From assembly GCA_023701085.1 (NCBI GenBank), contig JAMPXR010000091.1:1-8574 (forward strand): a stretch of DNA of 8,574 nucleotides, in the 5' to 3' direction. The notes beneath the pieces were generated by a model. It was given only the letters and a program-made list of their open reading frames with translations. It ran no database searches and was not told the origin of the DNA. Of this stretch, positions 7,600 through 8,574 are shown piece after piece (within the stretch, counting starts at the first letter, position 1; each line of letters starts with the position of its first letter). The position numbers and the translations under genes were made by a program. This DNA is from Ramlibacter sp. Lineage in GTDB: Bacteria > Pseudomonadota > Gammaproteobacteria > Burkholderiales > Burkholderiaceae_C.

Positions 7600-7623
7600 G
7601 GCCGCCCCCAAACCCGGACGGCC
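7600..7623 (-). other. Hairpin in the hpf leader
   Basis: The 24 nt can form an 8-bp stem (GGCCGTCC with GGGCGGCC, including one G-U pair) around an 8-nt loop in the hpf mRNA. It lies about 22 nt upstream of the Shine-Dalgarno sequence and has no U-tail, so it is not a terminator. It could be an mRNA-stability or translation-control element; this is inference. Confidence 0.35.
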
Positions 7624-7655
7624 GGCGAAAGCCCGAATCGCTTGAGGTTGATTTC

Positions 7656-7684
7656 ACTATGCCCGCGATGCACCCGAATTGCAA
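7656..7684 (-). promoter_or_regulatory. Sigma-70-type promoter of hpf
   Basis: On the minus strand TTGCAA (-35, nt 7679-7684) and CATAGT (-10, nt 7656-7661) stand exactly 17 bp apart, each matching 4 of 6 consensus bases. Transcription would start near 7649 and give an 80-90 nt leader to the hpf ATG. I see no gene in the stretch 7566-7784; it holds only this promoter, the leader hairpin and AT-richer sequence upstream of the -35 box. Confidence 0.5.
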
Positions 7685-7784
7685 TGGATTTCCATGCGGG
7701 CGAACAGCCAAATGAAACCCTTTGTCGCCCCTATTTTCAAGTCGGCGAAAACGGTGCAATATCCGATCTTGATTCCTGCGAAGC

Positions 7785-7817
7785 AAAAACAAGCGGCCCC
7801 TTTCGGGGCCGTTTTTT
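7785..7817. terminator. Bidirectional intrinsic terminator between small genes and hpf
   Basis: A 7-bp GC stem (CGGCCCC, 7794-7800, with GGGGCCG, 7805-7811) closes a TTTC/GAAA tetraloop. The plus strand continues with six T (7812-7817). The minus strand continues with CTTGTTTTTG, the T-run being opposite 7785-7789. In the minus direction it lies 19 nt after the stop of the 56-codon gene and ends that transcript before the hpf promoter. Confidence 0.85.
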
Positions 7818-7836
7818 GTCGGGATGCGGCGCTGGC

Positions 7837-8007
7837 TCAGTGCATCCGCCACGCCCGCAGCGGGGGCGATGCGCGGTTGATGCCCCGTGCCCGCGGATGG
7901 GCTTGCGCCCCCGGGCGGTCGAGGTTGGCGTGTTCGGCGCGTTCGGTCACCGGCTTGTCGCGCGGCGTATCGGTAAACGGGTTCGCAGTCTTGGGATCCG
8001 CAGACAT
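7837..8007 (-). CDS. Unrecognised 56-aa hydrophilic protein
   Basis: I do not recognise this product. The frame runs from ATG at 8007 to TGA at 7837-7839 and encodes 56 residues. It begins MSADPKTANPFTDTPRDK and ends LRAWRMH. It is rich in Pro, Arg and Ala with 10 basic (Arg/Lys) and 6 acidic side chains. It has no membrane segment, signal peptide or cysteine, and is probably disordered. Evidence that it is real: AGGGAG (8015-8020) seven nt before the ATG, a start 26 nt after the stop of the 64-codon gene on the same strand, and an intrinsic terminator 19 nt after its stop. It would be the second gene of a two-gene transcript. The short length and biased composition leave a chance that it is non-coding. 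Confidence 0.6.
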   Translation of the reverse strand: MSADPKTANPFTDTPRDKPVTERAEHANLDRPGAQAHPRARGINRASPPLRAWRMH

Positions 8008-8033
8008 ACGTTCACTCCCTCAAATGGCCGCTT

Positions 8034-8228
8034 TCAGCCGCCGCTGTCCGTGCCGGCGGTCTTTCTGCCGTTCGGGTCGGCGGGCTGGGTCGCGTAACGA
8101 CTGGGAAATGGCCAAGCGTGGCCGGTCCGGCCGCGCCTGTCGGATGACGCCGCTTTCGGCTGTTCTTGTCCCTGCGCGCGGCGGTAGCTTATTCGGCTTG
8201 CGGTCGGTTCGGTCGCGAGCTGGATCAT
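8034..8228 (-). CDS. Unrecognised 64-aa basic hydrophilic protein
   Basis: I do not recognise this product. It is 64 residues from ATG at 8228, beginning MIQLATEPTASRISYRRAQG and ending KTAGTDSGG. It has 10 Arg/Lys against 5 Asp/Glu, many Ser/Thr/Gly/Pro/Gln, and no hydrophobic stretch long enough for a membrane segment; no cysteine. It is probably a soluble, largely disordered protein. Evidence that it is real: a textbook ribosome site, AAGGAG (8235-8240), six nt before the ATG, and tight spacing to the following small gene. The frame stays open upstream to about 8549, but only this start has a ribosome site. Upstream lie three TCCKACA repeats that may be its promoter or operator. Confidence 0.6.
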   Translation of the reverse strand: MIQLATEPTASRISYRRAQGQEQPKAASSDRRGRTGHAWPFPSRYATQPADPNGRKTAGTDSGG

Positions 8229-8277
8229 GAGAGACTCCTTGGGTTCCCGAGCAGGGGCCGGTCGGGGGTCAGTCCAA

Positions 8278-8332
8278 TGTAGGAGCCGTGCCTCATCCGA
8301 CTTGTCGGACAGATAGGTTGAGCTTTGTAGGA
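8278..8332 (-). repeat. Three phased TCCKACA repeats upstream of the small genes
   Basis: Reading the minus strand, TCCTACA (rc 8326-8332), TCCGACA (rc 8303-8309) and TCCTACA (rc 8278-8284) recur at spacings of 23 and 25 bp, about two helical turns each. The middle copy is also one arm of an inverted repeat, TCCGAC (8296-8301) with GTCGGA (8304-8309). The last copy overlaps TACATT, a -10-like hexamer 48 nt before the ATG at 8228. A promoter or operator array is likely but unproven. Confidence 0.45.
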
Positions 8333-8372
8333 CGGGTCCTGCACGGCAAGAGCGGAATGGACGGCGCCCCAG

Positions 8373-8519
8373 GCTGCCAAGCTGCGCGAGAACGGCATCG
8401 AGAATCTGGCCGATGCCAAGGCGGTGACCATGGAAAGCGGCGGCGAGATCAGCGTCATCCCATACGATCGCCGGCGGGCACGCCCGCTCGAAAGCGCCGC
8501 CGACAAGACCACCGGCTGA
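8373..8519 (+). pseudogene. 3' remnant of a DUF421 (YetF/YcaP-like) membrane protein gene
   Basis: The plus-strand frame ending at TGA 8517-8519 encodes AAKLRENGIENLADAK followed by AVTMESGGEISVIPYDRR and an 18-residue tail. The pattern (LRENGI..L.D...V.ME..G.ISVIP) is what I know from the C-terminal cytoplasmic domain of DUF421 proteins. Only about 48 codons remain. The frame is closed upstream by TAG at 8328-8330, there is no start codon with a ribosome site, and the N-terminal membrane segments typical of the family are absent. Resemblance fades around 8373, so the start given is approximate. Most likely a decayed gene whose 5' part was deleted when the small-gene region came to lie next to it. 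The family call is from memory of the consensus. Confidence 0.6.
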
Positions 8520-8532
8520 CGCGCCGTGGCAT

Positions 8533-8574
8533 TTGCAGGCGCGGCGCAATCCTCTACCATGCCCGCAGAGGAGA
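8533..8574 (+). promoter_or_regulatory. Likely promoter and ribosome site of a gene beyond the window
   Basis: TTGCAG (8533-8538) and TACCAT (8555-8560) are 16 bp apart and resemble weak -35/-10 boxes. The window ends in AGAGGAGA (8567-8574), a strong Shine-Dalgarno sequence, so a plus-strand gene probably starts a few bases outside. Alternatively ATG at 8559 could itself be a start (MPAEE), but it has no ribosome site. Confidence 0.4.

Noticed and set aside
7562..7852. 96-codon minus-strand frame upstream of hpf
   Set aside because: It reads through the bidirectional terminator, the hpf promoter and the leader, and has no ribosome site.
7679..8230. 183-codon plus-strand frame over the small genes
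   Set aside because: It crosses a terminator hairpin, has no ribosome site and overlaps antisense to two frames that do have strong sites. Not excluded completely, but less supported.
8521..8547. GCGCCG/CGGCGC inverted repeat after the DUF421-like remnant as a terminator
   Set aside because: Only 6 bp with a 15-nt loop and no T-run on either strand.
8225..8560. 111-codon minus-strand frame at the right edge
   Set aside because: It runs antisense through the DUF421-like remnant, with no ribosome site and no recognisable motif.

Overview
The window looks like chromosomal DNA of a high-GC betaproteobacterium (order Burkholderiales). The protein sequences and the gene order fit Comamonadaceae best, but this is judged by eye from remembered family features and not by database search. 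The neighbourhood fur / bamE-dapB-exbB-exbD-leuS / hprK-ptsN-hpf is a housekeeping arrangement that I recall from that family. I saw no insertion sequence, phage gene, CRISPR array, tRNA or rRNA.

Layout. Positions 1-5136 (minus strand) hold a run of five genes read from bamE towards the left edge: bamE (outer-membrane assembly lipoprotein), dapB (lysine/diaminopimelate synthesis), exbB and exbD (proton-motive-force motor, overlapping by 4 nt) and leuS (leucyl-tRNA synthetase, whose C-terminus runs off the left edge). fur (5208-5660, plus strand) is divergent from bamE and shares a 71-bp intergenic region with it. hprK (5680-6630), ptsN (6644-7111) and hpf (7236-7565) follow on the minus strand, convergent with fur. 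hprK and ptsN form a tight pair. A strong hairpin terminator separates them from hpf, which has its own recognisable sigma-70-type promoter (7656-7684) and an excellent ribosome binding site.

The right-hand 1 kb (7566-8574) is the accessory part. A bidirectional terminator (7785-7817) insulates hpf from two tiny minus-strand genes (64 and 56 codons), each with a very good Shine-Dalgarno sequence. I do not recognise either product. Upstream of them are three copies of TCCKACA (minus strand) spaced 25 and 23 bp apart. Next to these is the 3' end of a plus-strand DUF421/YetF-like gene whose 5' part is missing. The window ends inside what looks like the ribosome binding site of a further plus-strand gene.

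How the genes work together: BamE serves outer-membrane protein assembly, ExbBD would energise TonB-dependent uptake, and Fur is the iron-responsive repressor of such uptake systems. PtsN (EIIA-Ntr) and HprK belong to the nitrogen-related phosphotransferase regulatory branch, and Hpf inactivates ribosomes in stationary phase. The most novel material is the small-gene cassette with its repeat-bearing upstream region.
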